Shown here: in pieces, positions 1-9,000 of the stretch
How the letters are laid out: each line of letters begins with the position of its first letter
Position numbering within the stretch: the stretch's first letter is position 1
From: a bacterium
Lineage (GTDB): Bacteria; Patescibacteriota; Minisyncoccia; UBA6257; JAGOQP01
DNA: 43,490 bases
NCBI GenBank assembly: GCA_021801825.1
Contig: JAJYXK010000014.1
Location: 1-43,490 of the forward strand
Reading direction: 5' to 3'
Position numbers and translations under genes: made by a program
The notes under the pieces: generated by a model
The model's database searches: none
The model's input: only the letters and a program-made list of their open reading frames with translations
Told to the model about the DNA's origin: nothing

Positions 1-242
1 AGCATCCTCGTATTGAGCCCAGCTTTGAGGGATATGGATGGTTTACCTATCGGGAAGCTCTCCAGATTTTTATGGGGCCAAAGAATAATGAGAATAGAAA
101 AGTATTAAAACAAGCACACGACTTTTTAGGGGCTAAAAACAAATCAGCTGCCAGAACACAGCCCATGAGACCTCCTCGCTTACACAGTTCTCGGCCGTCA
201 CCTCACGCGCACAAATATCCAGAGACATCTCAGGAAAAATAA
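1..242 (+). CDS. C-terminal fragment of a protein truncated by the window edge, possibly NUDIX-like
   Basis: Open frame from nt 3 (HPRIEPSFEGYGWFTYREALQIFMGPKNNENRKVLKQAHDFLG...SQEK*), stop at 240-242; the SFEGYGWFTYREAL stretch resembles NUDIX C-termini. Confidence 0.45.
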   Translation, partial: HPRIEPSFEGYGWFTYREALQIFMGPKNNENRKVLKQAHDFLGAKNKSAARTQPMRPPRLHSSRPSPHAHKYPETSQEK

Positions 243-256
243 TATCTTATACAATA

Positions 257-294
257 TAATAAAACACTCTCCGAGAAAGGAGAGTGTTTTATTA
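257..294. terminator. Bidirectional hairpin terminator
   Basis: TAATAAAACACTCTCC-gagaaa-GGAGAGTGTTTTATTA, 16-bp perfect stem between convergent genes. Confidence 0.85.
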
Positions 295-308
295 TGCAGG
301 AGACAAAT

Positions 309-659
309 TTATTTTCCCATTGCCATTACATATATAGTCTGGAATGCCTCAGGGTGTTTTTGAGCTAATTCTGCAAGAATTTTTCTATCAATGATAATAT
401 TCTTTGCTTTCAAAGCGGCGATGAATTTGCTGTACGTGCCACCTTGAGCTCTGACTGCGGCGTTAATGCGTACTTGCCACACCGCGCGATAATTTCGTTT
501 CTTTTCTTTGCGTCCGCGAAGCATGCGAGATTGCGCATGCAATAGCGCCTCTTTTGCTGCCTTCTCTTTTGATTTGCGACCCCAACGGAATCCTTTTGTT
601 TTTTTCAGAACTTTCTCTCGTTTCTTATGAGCGATCGTTCCTCGTTTTACTCTAGTCAT
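309..659 (-). CDS. rplT: 50S ribosomal protein L20
   Basis: MTRVKRGTIAHKKREKVLKKTKGFRWGRKSKEKAAKEALLHA...; infC-rpmI-rplT order. Confidence 0.97.
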   Translation of the reverse strand: MTRVKRGTIAHKKREKVLKKTKGFRWGRKSKEKAAKEALLHAQSRMLRGRKEKKRNYRAVWQVRINAAVRAQGGTYSKFIAALKAKNIIIDRKILAELAQKHPEAFQTIYVMAMGK

Positions 660-693
660 AATAAATTAATAATTAGTGAATAGTGATTAGTGT

Positions 694-876
694 TTAGAGC
701 GTTCCCGGCTTTGACTTTATGCGTTTTATGACGGTTTTGTCGGCTATATAGTTTCCATCTTTGCGGCGTTGTTGTGTTGCGGTCTTTTTTGCGCGGAAAT
801 GACACTGTGCCATTTTACGGCGAACTGCCTTTCCTGTTCTTGTTACCGTAAATCGTGTGGTGATTGATTTTTTCAT
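694..876 (-). CDS. rpmI: 50S ribosomal protein L35
   Basis: MKKSITTRFTVTRTGKAVRRKMAQCHFRAKKTATQQRRK; synteny. Confidence 0.92.
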   Translation of the reverse strand: MKKSITTRFTVTRTGKAVRRKMAQCHFRAKKTATQQRRKDGNYIADKTVIKRIKSKPGTL

Positions 877-888
877 TTTTCTAAATAG

Positions 889-1398
889 TTATTTGTTTTT
901 GATAATTTGCATAGCGATACCGCGTCCTCCTTTTTTAGGAGCAACGGTCACCTTGTGTTCGGGGGTAATCATACCGACAAACACCCGTAATCGTTCAAAT
1001 GCCCATGCTTCATTTGCTTTTTCTCGTCCGCGTAACGCGAGCATGATTTCAACTTTGTGTCCTTTTTCAAGAAATTCATCAACTTTTTTTGCTTTGATAC
1101 GCAAATCGTTTTCTGCGGCGCGTCCGGTGATGCGAACTTGTTTGAGATCGGTTTGTTTTTGACTGGCGTGTTGTTTTTTATATTCCTTCTCTTGCTGATA
1201 ACGGAATTTATCGTAGCTAATAATCTTTGCAATCGGGGGATTGGTGGTCGTGGTGACTTCAATTAAATCAAGACCTCTCTCGCGCGCCATGGTAAGCGCC
1301 TCTTCGCGTGAAACTACGCCGATATTTTGTCCTTGATCATCAATAACTCGCAACTGTGGCGACCGTATTTGATCGTTGATGTGTATCTGTTTTGTAAT
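889..1398 (-). CDS. infC: Translation initiation factor IF-3, probable ATT start at 1398
   Basis: Tracked ORF starts at an internal TTG; the frame extends to ITKQIHINDQIRSPQLRVIDDQGQNIGVV..., restoring the conserved IF3 N-terminus, with no ATG/GTG/TTG between the upstream TAA and this segment. Confidence 0.9.
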   Translation of the reverse strand: MTKQIHINDQIRSPQLRVIDDQGQNIGVVSREEALTMARERGLDLIEVTTTTNPPIAKIISYDKFRYQQEKEYKKQHASQKQTDLKQVRITGRAAENDLRIKAKKVDEFLEKGHKVEIMLALRGREKANEAWAFERLRVFVGMITPEHKVTVAPKKGGRGIAMQIIKNK

Positions 1399-1467
1399 TA
1401 TATGTTTTGAACGTTACTTACCACGAAATAGTATCATTTTATGCGGATAACTGTCAAATAAAACAAT

Positions 1468-1496
1468 CAAGGCCCCTTTGATAAACAGGGGCCTTG
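1468..1496. terminator. Hairpin terminator
   Basis: CAAGGCCCCT-ttgataaac-AGGGGCCTTG. Confidence 0.8.
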
Positions 1497-1502
1497 GTGA
1501 GG

Positions 1503-2024
1503 TTAAAAATTTGCTATAGGAAGTGCTGCCGATGAAACCTTTTCCATTCTTTTAAAGAACTGAAGAAGCTTTTTTTCTTCATCTGCGTTTGATGTATAGG
1601 GAAAATCTTTCATTACTTCTAATAATTTCCCTAAGCTTTCTCTGTGTTCATGGTGGTTGTTTATTTCAACCTTTTCTCTTCTTATGGAGCATCGCACTTC
1701 TCCTTCCTGGATCTGAGAGAATAGACAAAATGCATTAAATTCCCTTATCTGTCCCGCAAAATCTTCTGAGTGAGGAGGGAGTCCCAATAGAGGCATTGAT
1801 CCGAACCATGCATCTTCCAAGAATTTTTTTGCTACTTCAATCGCTTCTCCGTATGTCTTGTCCTGGTTTATGATAAGTTTTCTTGTTTCACCTCCATATA
1901 TAGATAGAAGTGCAAAAACTTTTGTTGCTATCTGATGCGCTGCTAACATAGCGGGTTTTTTCTCTGGGATGTTTAAATCACCCTCTTTTTTGAAATATGA
2001 AAAATCACTTTCGCTAAATTCCAT
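1503..2024 (-). CDS. Hypothetical protein
   Basis: MEFSESDFSYFKKEGDLNIPEKKPAMLAAHQ...; SD-like GAGG upstream of ATG at 2024. Confidence 0.7.
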   Translation of the reverse strand: MEFSESDFSYFKKEGDLNIPEKKPAMLAAHQIATKVFALLSIYGGETRKLIINQDKTYGEAIEVAKKFLEDAWFGSMPLLGLPPHSEDFAGQIREFNAFCLFSQIQEGEVRCSIRREKVEINNHHEHRESLGKLLEVMKDFPYTSNADEEKKLLQFFKRMEKVSSAALPIANF

Positions 2025-2129
2025 TGTATTTCCTCGCAAATTGTTTTTAGATTACTATTTTTGGTATATCACATTCTTGTATTATTGCAACACTGGTGTA
2101 ATTCACATATTCTGGGATATACTTCTTTT

Positions 2130-2573
2130 ATGGAATCAATACAAAACAGAAAGGCGCGCATGGAATATGAAATTCTTGATACTCGTCAGGCGGGATTAGT
2201 ATTGTCGGGTGGGGAAGTAAAGGCAATTCGTTCAGGTAAGGCGTCTTTGTTGGGGTCATATATAAAAATCTATGGGGGAGAGGCCTGGCTTGTGAATGCG
2301 CACATCGCTCCGTATCAAGAAAAGAACCTGCTTTCAGAATATGACCCCTTACGTGCGCGGAAATTATTATTACAACGCAAAGAGCTTGCGGAGCTTGCTG
2401 ATTCCATTAAGGAAAAGGGACTTTCTCTGGTGCCCTTGCAGATATTTGATAAAGGTGGTATAATAAAGATTGAGGTGGCACGTGTGAGAGGAAAGAAACA
2501 GCGAGATAAGCGCGACACGATAAAAAAACGAGAAACAAAAAGAGATTTAGATCGTTTCCTCAAAAGGAGATAA
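2130..2573 (+). CDS. smpB: SsrA-binding protein SmpB
   Basis: MESIQNRKARMEYEILDTRQAGLVLSGGEVKAIRSGKASLLGSYIKI...KKRETKRDLDRFLKRR; next to tmRNA. Confidence 0.95.
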   Translation: MESIQNRKARMEYEILDTRQAGLVLSGGEVKAIRSGKASLLGSYIKIYGGEAWLVNAHIAPYQEKNLLSEYDPLRARKLLLQRKELAELADSIKEKGLSLVPLQIFDKGGIIKIEVARVRGKKQRDKRDTIKKRETKRDLDRFLKRR

Positions 2574-2596
2574 GGTTGAACTTTACAACTAATTAT

Positions 2597-2923
2597 GGGG
2601 GCGCACGCTTTGACAGGGGTGCTTCTTATAAATTTGCATACCAAGCTGATTGTCTTGTAAACCAATCAAAACAATAATTGCCAAACCTATGGCTTTCGCG
2701 TTTGCCTAAGAACAAACACGAACTTCCCTCCGTAATTTAACGAAGGGCATCGGTTCCGAATGTCTCATACGGAATATACCGGTGTTATATATGAGGCTCG
2801 CCACGGTTGATTGGTTCGTAGATCATGGTTAAACGTAGAACCAAATCATTGTTGTTTATCAACTAAGTATGTAGACGGTTTGTGAGAACATTCTTGGACG
2901 GGAGTTCAATCTCCCCGCCTCCA
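2597..2923 (+). ncRNA. ssrA: tmRNA; predicted tag AKPMAFAFA* (2680-2709)
   Basis: 5' GGGGGCG pairs with 3' CGCCTCC; tRNA-like 3' end GGACGGGAGTTCAATCTCCCCGCCTCCA; tag ORF GCC AAA CCT ATG GCT TTC GCG TTT GCC TAA; directly downstream of smpB. Confidence 0.93.
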
Positions 2924-3125
2924 CTGCCAAACAAAAACACCAACTTGTCGGGTGTTTTTGTTTGGCAATAAAGTGGATGGTGTTGGGGGGATTGAATCGG
3001 AGGGGATCGGGGAACAGATGGTTCCCCGTGTTGGAAAACAATCCCGACAATATGTCGGGATGTTAGAAACCGTGGGTTTCTAAAGAGCGAATGAAATGAG
3101 CGACGTGAAATCTCCCCGCCTCCAC
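2908..3125. repeat. 17-bp direct repeat of the tmRNA 3' end bounding ~200 bp
   Basis: AATCTCCCCGCCTCCAC at 2908-2924 and identical at 3109-3125; hairpins between them. Confidence 0.75.
2925..2967 (+). terminator. Long hairpin terminator after tmRNA
   Basis: TGCCAAACAAAAACACC-aacttgtcg-GGTGTTTTTGTTTGGCA, 17-bp perfect stem. Confidence 0.75.
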
Positions 3126-3182
3126 AAATATAAATCCCCGAAAGGGGAATTTATAGTTGAGTCTTTGTGATATACTAATCTC

Positions 3183-3632
3183 ATGTTTAGAGACACAGAA
3201 AAAATATCATCAAAGGAACGCACAGAGGATGATCGCAGATTTGTCCGTGCTGCGCTTGAGGCAATGAAGGGTAATGACGAGGGAGAAAAAGTAAACGCAT
3301 GGAAGAATGCGGCAGCGGCTCGGCTACGAGAAAGATATGGTATTGATGATTTGAATAATATTGAAAAGGTACATTTGTCCAAACTCACTGAGCGGATTTT
3401 AGAAGAACAACGAGCACAAATGGAACGATGTGATATGTTATGGGAGCAGGGAGATGAAATTGGTTATCAAATTGCTGCGATGGCACTGTTTAGTGAAATA
3501 GAAACAGAAATAGCTGATAGGTGGCTTTGGGAAACTTTGGGAATAGATAGAGATAAAATTCCTGGGGGAATAGTTGATGATGTGTTTAAGGAATATTTGA
3601 AGCGTGTAAGAAACAGGGGGTATCTTTTGTAG
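3183..3632 (+). CDS. Hypothetical protein
   Basis: 149-aa ORF MFRDTEKISSKERTEDDRRFVRAALEAMKGN...; TATACT 6 nt before ATG. Confidence 0.65.
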   Translation: MFRDTEKISSKERTEDDRRFVRAALEAMKGNDEGEKVNAWKNAAAARLRERYGIDDLNNIEKVHLSKLTERILEEQRAQMERCDMLWEQGDEIGYQIAAMALFSEIETEIADRWLWETLGIDRDKIPGGIVDDVFKEYLKRVRNRGYLL

Positions 3633-3784
3633 TTTTTTAAAAGTGTTGTGTCTAGGATTAGGCTTTTTGCCATTCTCTTATATGGTTTAGGGTCTTTTTT
3701 GTATACTTGCAAATAGAGTTGATTTGTTTCATAGTATAGGCAGTAATATTTAAAATAATTTAATCAAAACATAAAGGGATTGAT

Positions 3785-4906
3785 ATGAGACAGAAGAAAC
3801 CATATCTTATCCGAGATGGGTATATTCCCCTTGATAAGATTAATGTCCTTCCTCAAATGAGACAAACATTTGATGGAATTGAGGGTCTCGCGGACGACAT
3901 CCTTGAAAAGGGATTAATCCACGCGATTACCATCGCTTCTTTAAAAGAAGAGAAAATGAGGATTTATGTAAAATATGTTGAACAAGTCTTTAAAAAGAAA
4001 ATAGACATAAACTCTCTCATTTCATATACGGGTTCTTATTTTATTCTTATTGCGGGGGAAAGAAGATTGCGCGCATGTAAGACATTAGACGAACGGAGGT
4101 TATATCATCAGCGATTTGGAAACCATAAAATCAAATCAACTATTTGTGTTGATATATCTCCCGAAGAGGCTATTAAACTTCAGGGTTCGGAAAATATGCG
4201 TGATCCGATTCCACCACACGAAGAAGCAGAATTTCTTGATAAATACTATCGGTTTCTGGAAAAAATAGAACCAGTAACACATGCTTCGTTTGCGCGTTCT
4301 GTTGGCAGATCTTCCGAGGTTATTCGTTCGGCGTTACGTTTCTCAAAACTTCCTCAATTTATTCACCGCGCGGTGCGAGACCATGTTTTGGCGTATGGAT
4401 GTGCGTGTGAATTGGGTCGTCTGTATGAGCGCGGAATACGTGGAAAAGAATTAAGAGACTGGTTTATTTCGGTAATAGTAAAAGATTATAAAGTTGATGA
4501 GTTTCAACGTATTGTTCGTAAGCATCTTATTGAAAAAGACTCTATCCAGACATCTTTACTAGACAGCTTTTTTTCTCTTGAATCGGAGAAAGAGGCTAAA
4601 CAAGAGGCTAGAAGACGCAGTATTGATCAAAAAGTAAGCGATGCCTTTCATTATCAAAGCAGATATTTTCTTAAGGTTCTTTATCTTTTTGAGCATGGGT
4701 TTCTTGGATTAGAGGATTCTCCCTTTTCTCTCTTGGGACCGTTGCGTGCTTTTGAGTCTCTTATTCGTCTTGTTGATGAGAAAGTAATTCCTCATTTAGA
4801 AAAGGTTGTTATTCTTCAAAAAGACAAAAACCTCCTAAAGAAAGGGAAACCTGTTTTTTCGCGGGCACTTTCTCTTACGACGGAGGCTCGTCCCTTTGCG
4901 ATGTAA
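3785..4906 (+). CDS. Divergent ParB/Spo0J-like protein
   Basis: GYIPLDKINVLPQMRQTF..., FILIAGERRLRACKTL, SENMRDPIPPHEEAEF motifs, then HTH-like segment; distinct from parB at 37323. Confidence 0.8.
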   Translation: MRQKKPYLIRDGYIPLDKINVLPQMRQTFDGIEGLADDILEKGLIHAITIASLKEEKMRIYVKYVEQVFKKKIDINSLISYTGSYFILIAGERRLRACKTLDERRLYHQRFGNHKIKSTICVDISPEEAIKLQGSENMRDPIPPHEEAEFLDKYYRFLEKIEPVTHASFARSVGRSSEVIRSALRFSKLPQFIHRAVRDHVLAYGCACELGRLYERGIRGKELRDWFISVIVKDYKVDEFQRIVRKHLIEKDSIQTSLLDSFFSLESEKEAKQEARRRSIDQKVSDAFHYQSRYFLKVLYLFEHGFLGLEDSPFSLLGPLRAFESLIRLVDEKVIPHLEKVVILQKDKNLLKKGKPVFSRALSLTTEARPFAM

Positions 4907-4923
4907 TTTTTGTTAATATAAAA

Positions 4924-4956
4924 GACCCGTTCGCAGTGTTTCGCGAACGGGCTTTA
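4924..4956. terminator. Hairpin terminator between convergent genes
   Basis: CCCGTTCGC-agtgtttc-GCGAACGGG followed by T-rich run. Confidence 0.8.
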
Positions 4957-4959
4957 TTT

Positions 4960-5973
4960 TCAAATAAAAAGGTTCATTTGAGGAGGTTCTTTTCGCTCTC
5001 CTCTGATTTCTATTCTTCCCTGGCGATAGTATGGACCAGAAGGGATCAGAAATTTACAGGTTTCTTTTATTGGGCACATACCACATGTTTTTTCATATGT
5101 GGCCGTATTCTTTTCTGTCCAACTAGATTTTTTAGAAACTCCCACGTGAGTTTTTCTCCCGTGGTAAATTCCCACTTCGCTTGAATTTCCTGGGTGTAAT
5201 CTACACCAACCCCTAGACATGAGCCAAAGTGCGTTACATAGATCTAGGGGATTTGTTCTTGTTTCCCTACAGAATTCAAGAGAAATTTCTCGTGCTGCTG
5301 CAAGATATTCTTGTGTGAGTAAATTCCCACACCCGCTGTCTGTTGTTAATATCTCGTGCGCAGTTATGATTCTGAGCGCGTGGAAATCAATAGGTACAGG
5401 AAAATGGAATGAGTCTGCGAAGCCTCCTTCTACTAGAAAGTAGATGAGCATACTAACCATCTTCTCCCTGAACCCAAAAAATCCATGAGGGTGAAGCGGG
5501 TTTATTTTTCCACTATTAAGAATCCTCTCCTTAATCTCTGAATACTCAACCCCTTGTAATAATAAGGCCGGATTCCCGTCCCAGAACGTATACATCTTTT
5601 GGAAATTTTTCATCCAGAATTTTGGGACGATGGTTGCATTATATTTTAGTCCGACTTCTCTCAAACGTTTTGAGAATTGTTCTAAAAGTCCCTTCTCATC
5701 ATCCAAGAAGAATTCCGGATCAAAATAGTGAGGATATTTTTCATAAAAAGTGGTAAGCGCTTTTATTGCTGCGTCGCTCTTAATCCCTCCCCGCATATAA
5801 TAACAGGAGCAGAAAAGAAATCGTGCGTGTTCTACCGAACCTCTCGTAATAGAAGTTGGCAAGAAAATTTGTGGGAGCTCTCCGGTGTTATAAGGAGGCT
5901 CCTTTTTTAGAAACATTTCTACGAGTTTTTTAAAAACTTCGTAGGCGCGTTCTTTGTTCTTATAAATTTTCAA
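4960..5973 (-). CDS. Putative HhH-GPD/EndoIII-like protein with Fe-S cluster loop
   Basis: TTG start after AAAGGAGGTACC; VPIDFHALRI; ALWLMSRGWC...CGMCPIKETCKF (C-x2-C-x5-C). Confidence 0.5.
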   Translation of the reverse strand: MKIYKNKERAYEVFKKLVEMFLKKEPPYNTGELPQIFLPTSITRGSVEHARFLFCSCYYMRGGIKSDAAIKALTTFYEKYPHYFDPEFFLDDEKGLLEQFSKRLREVGLKYNATIVPKFWMKNFQKMYTFWDGNPALLLQGVEYSEIKERILNSGKINPLHPHGFFGFREKMVSMLIYFLVEGGFADSFHFPVPIDFHALRIITAHEILTTDSGCGNLLTQEYLAAAREISLEFCRETRTNPLDLCNALWLMSRGWCRLHPGNSSEVGIYHGRKTHVGVSKKSSWTEKNTATYEKTCGMCPIKETCKFLIPSGPYYRQGRIEIRGERKEPPQMNLFI

Positions 5974-6075
5974 GGTACCTCCTTTTGTGTGCGCTTAACA
6001 TATATCTTTTGTGTATATGTGTCAATGTTTTTGTTTTTCCTTCACATTCTTCTTATTTTCGGCTATCTTGTAAGA

Positions 6076-9000
6076 ATGCTTCGGAATATCAAATCCTTTA
6101 ATCTTCCTGAAATAGAAGAAAAAGTGCTTGCGCTATGGAAAGAGCGGGGTATTTTTAAAAAATCTATAACTCCCCAAAAAGGGAAAAAATCAAAACAATT
6201 TAATTTTTGGGAAGGTCCTCCGACGGCGAATGGTCGCCCGGGAATCCACCACGTCTTAGCGCGTGTATATAAAGATGTGTTTGTTCGTTATAAAACCATG
6301 CAGGGTTTTATTGTACCTCGTAAAGCGGGGTGGGACACGCATGGGCTTCCGGTTGAGCTGCAGGTTGAAAAGCAACTAGAACTTTCTTCTAAAAAAGATA
6401 TTGAGGCGTATGGTATCTCTGCCTTTAATCAGAAATGTAAGGAATCGGCGGGCGTGTATACATCAGAATTTGAAAAGCTAACTGAGCGTATTGGATTTTG
6501 GTTGGATATGGAGAATCCGTATGTGACCTATCATAACGACTATATAGAATCGTTGTGGTGGATTATTCAGCAAATTTATCGAAAGGGGTTGTTGTATGAA
6601 GGACATAAAATTGTTCCCTGGTGTCCCCGTTGTGGTACCGCGCTTTCTTCTCATGAAATTGCCCAAGGATATAAAACGGTAAAAGACACTTCGGTATATG
6701 TGAAGTTTCATCTTAGACCGAATCAGAAATTTGGAGCATATGCTACTAAAGACTCTGCATATATCATCTCGTGGACAACTACGCCTTGGACATTACCGGG
6801 GAATGTAGCTCTCGCAGTAGGGAAAAGTATTTCCTATGACGCTATTCGTGTTGATGGTGGCTCCGAGTTGTATATTCTCGCTTCTGATTTAGTACGTACC
6901 GTTTTTAAAGATGCTCAAATTGAAACGGTGCATAAGAATATAAAAGGAAAAGATTTAGTAGGGCTTTCGTATACACCACTATTTTCTGTTCCTGTTTTTG
7001 AGAAATCAGATACTGCATATAAAGTGTATGATGCTGATTTTGTAACCACAACCGATGGAACGGGTGTAGTGCATACCGCGGTTATGTATGGAGAGGATGA
7101 TTATGAATTGGGTAAACGAATAGGGCTTCCACAGCATCATACGGTTGATGAAGCGGGTCTTTTTACGCGTGACATCCCTGAGCTTGTGGGGAAGTTTGTG
7201 AAGGATGAGCAAACGGAAATAGAAATATTTAAGTTGCTGCATGCGCGAAATGCATTATTAAAAAAGGAAAAGTATGAACACGAATATCCATTTTGTTGGC
7301 GCTGTGGTACACCCCTGCTCTACTATGCGAGAACTTCGTGGTTTGTTGAAATGACAAGACTAAAGAAACAATTACTTACTTCAAATGAGACCGCGAATTG
7401 GATTCCAGGACATATTAAACAGGGGCGTTTTGGAGAGTGGTTAAAAGAAGTAAAGGATTGGAATTTTTCTCGTGAACGATATTGGGGCACTCCGCTTCCC
7501 GTGTGGCGTTGTACGCAGTGTTCGCATACACGCGTTATTGGGTCAAAAGAAGAATTGATTGCGACTCAACCAAAACATGACACGCGGTTTATTCTTATGC
7601 GCCATGGAGGATCTCTTCATAATGTGAAACGTGTTACGAGCGGAGATCTAAAAAAAAGCATTCAATATCCGCTGACTAAAAAAGGAGAATTGGAAGTCCG
7701 GCGCACGGCTAAAAAGTTAATCCCTAAAAAAATAGATATTATTATTTGCTCAGATATTCACCGCGCCCATCAAACCGCTCAAATCGTTTCAGATATTATT
7801 GGTGCGAAGGTCGTTGTTGATAAACGATTACGAGAAATTTCTTTTGGAGAATTTGAGGGACAATCCGTTGATAAATATAATGCATTGTTTGCAGATTATG
7901 AGTCTAAATTTACCAAAGCTCCCGAGGGAGGGGAGACACTTTTTGATGTGGCAAACCGGGTCAATGAATTTACGCAAGATGCTCTTAATGTGCACAAAGG
8001 TAAAACGGTACTTGTCGTTAGTCACGAAGATACTTTATGGATGCTTGATGCGGTACTCTCTGGACGAAGCCAAGAGGAAAGTATTGCTTTAAAGAAAAAT
8101 GCGGATGGTGGTTTTATAAAGACGGCTCACACTATGTCTCGGGAGTATATTTCATTTCCACGTAATGAACATGGATTGGGAGATTTGCATCGTCCGTATA
8201 TTGACGACATACGAATAGATTGTGCCTCGTGTCATACTCCTATGAAACGGGTAAAAGAAGTGGTGGATGTGTGGTTTGATTCTGGCGCTATGCCATATGC
8301 ACAGGCGCATTTTCCATTTGCGCAAACTCTAGGTTCTGCAGATAACTTTACTAAGGCTATCAAAAAAATAAATTTTCCTGCTGATTATATTTCTGAAGCA
8401 GTAGATCAGACACGTGGATGGTTCTATACGCTTTTAGCTATTGCCACGGTGCTGGGCCTTCCTACACCATATAAGAATGTACTTTGTTTAGGACTTATCC
8501 ATGATAAGAATGGGCAAAAAATGTCTAAATCAAAAGGCAACATTGTTGATCCGTGGATGTTAATACAAAAGTATGGAGTAGATTCTATCCGATGGTATTT
8601 TTATACTGTGAATGCTCCTGGAGATGCAAAGAATTTTGATGAAGAGGATGTGGGGAAAGCATTCCGTCGCACGCTGATGGTTATGTATAACTCATTTGCA
8701 TTTTTGCAAATGTATGGAGTCACCAAGCGAAATATTTCTCAAACACCGGTTGCGACCAATATATTGGATCGCTGGATTCTTGCGCGGCTTGCTTTGTTAA
8801 CTCGCGAAATGACATCGGTTATGGATATGTATGATATTACTAAGGCAACCGCAGCGGTAGAATTGTTCATAGATGATTTGTCTCGTTGGTATATTCGTCG
8901 TTCTCGTCGTCGATTCCAAAAACCAGAACAACGAAAAGATGTGGAGGTTGCATCACAAGTGCTTGCTTACGTGTTGTTGCAGTTTTCTAAGTTACTCGCT

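Noticed and set aside
857-1162. Plus-strand ORFs (857-1162, 1057-1266) and the minus ORF 969-1262 over infC
   Set aside because: They overlap a strongly supported infC frame and have no recognisable protein features.
2315-2665. Minus-strand ORF across smpB into tmRNA
   Set aside because: Antisense to smpB and overlapping the tmRNA 5' end; composition typical of a shadow ORF.
2859-3050. 63-aa ORF over the tmRNA 3' end and repeat region
   Set aside because: Overlaps the tmRNA tRNA-like domain and terminator; no coding evidence.
5989-6075. Hydrophobic N-terminal extension of the ileS ORF (MRLTYIFCVYVSMFLFFLHILLIFGYLVR)
   Set aside because: Conserved IleRS start (MLRNIKSFNLPEIEEKV) begins at 6076; the upstream codons are AT-rich noise.
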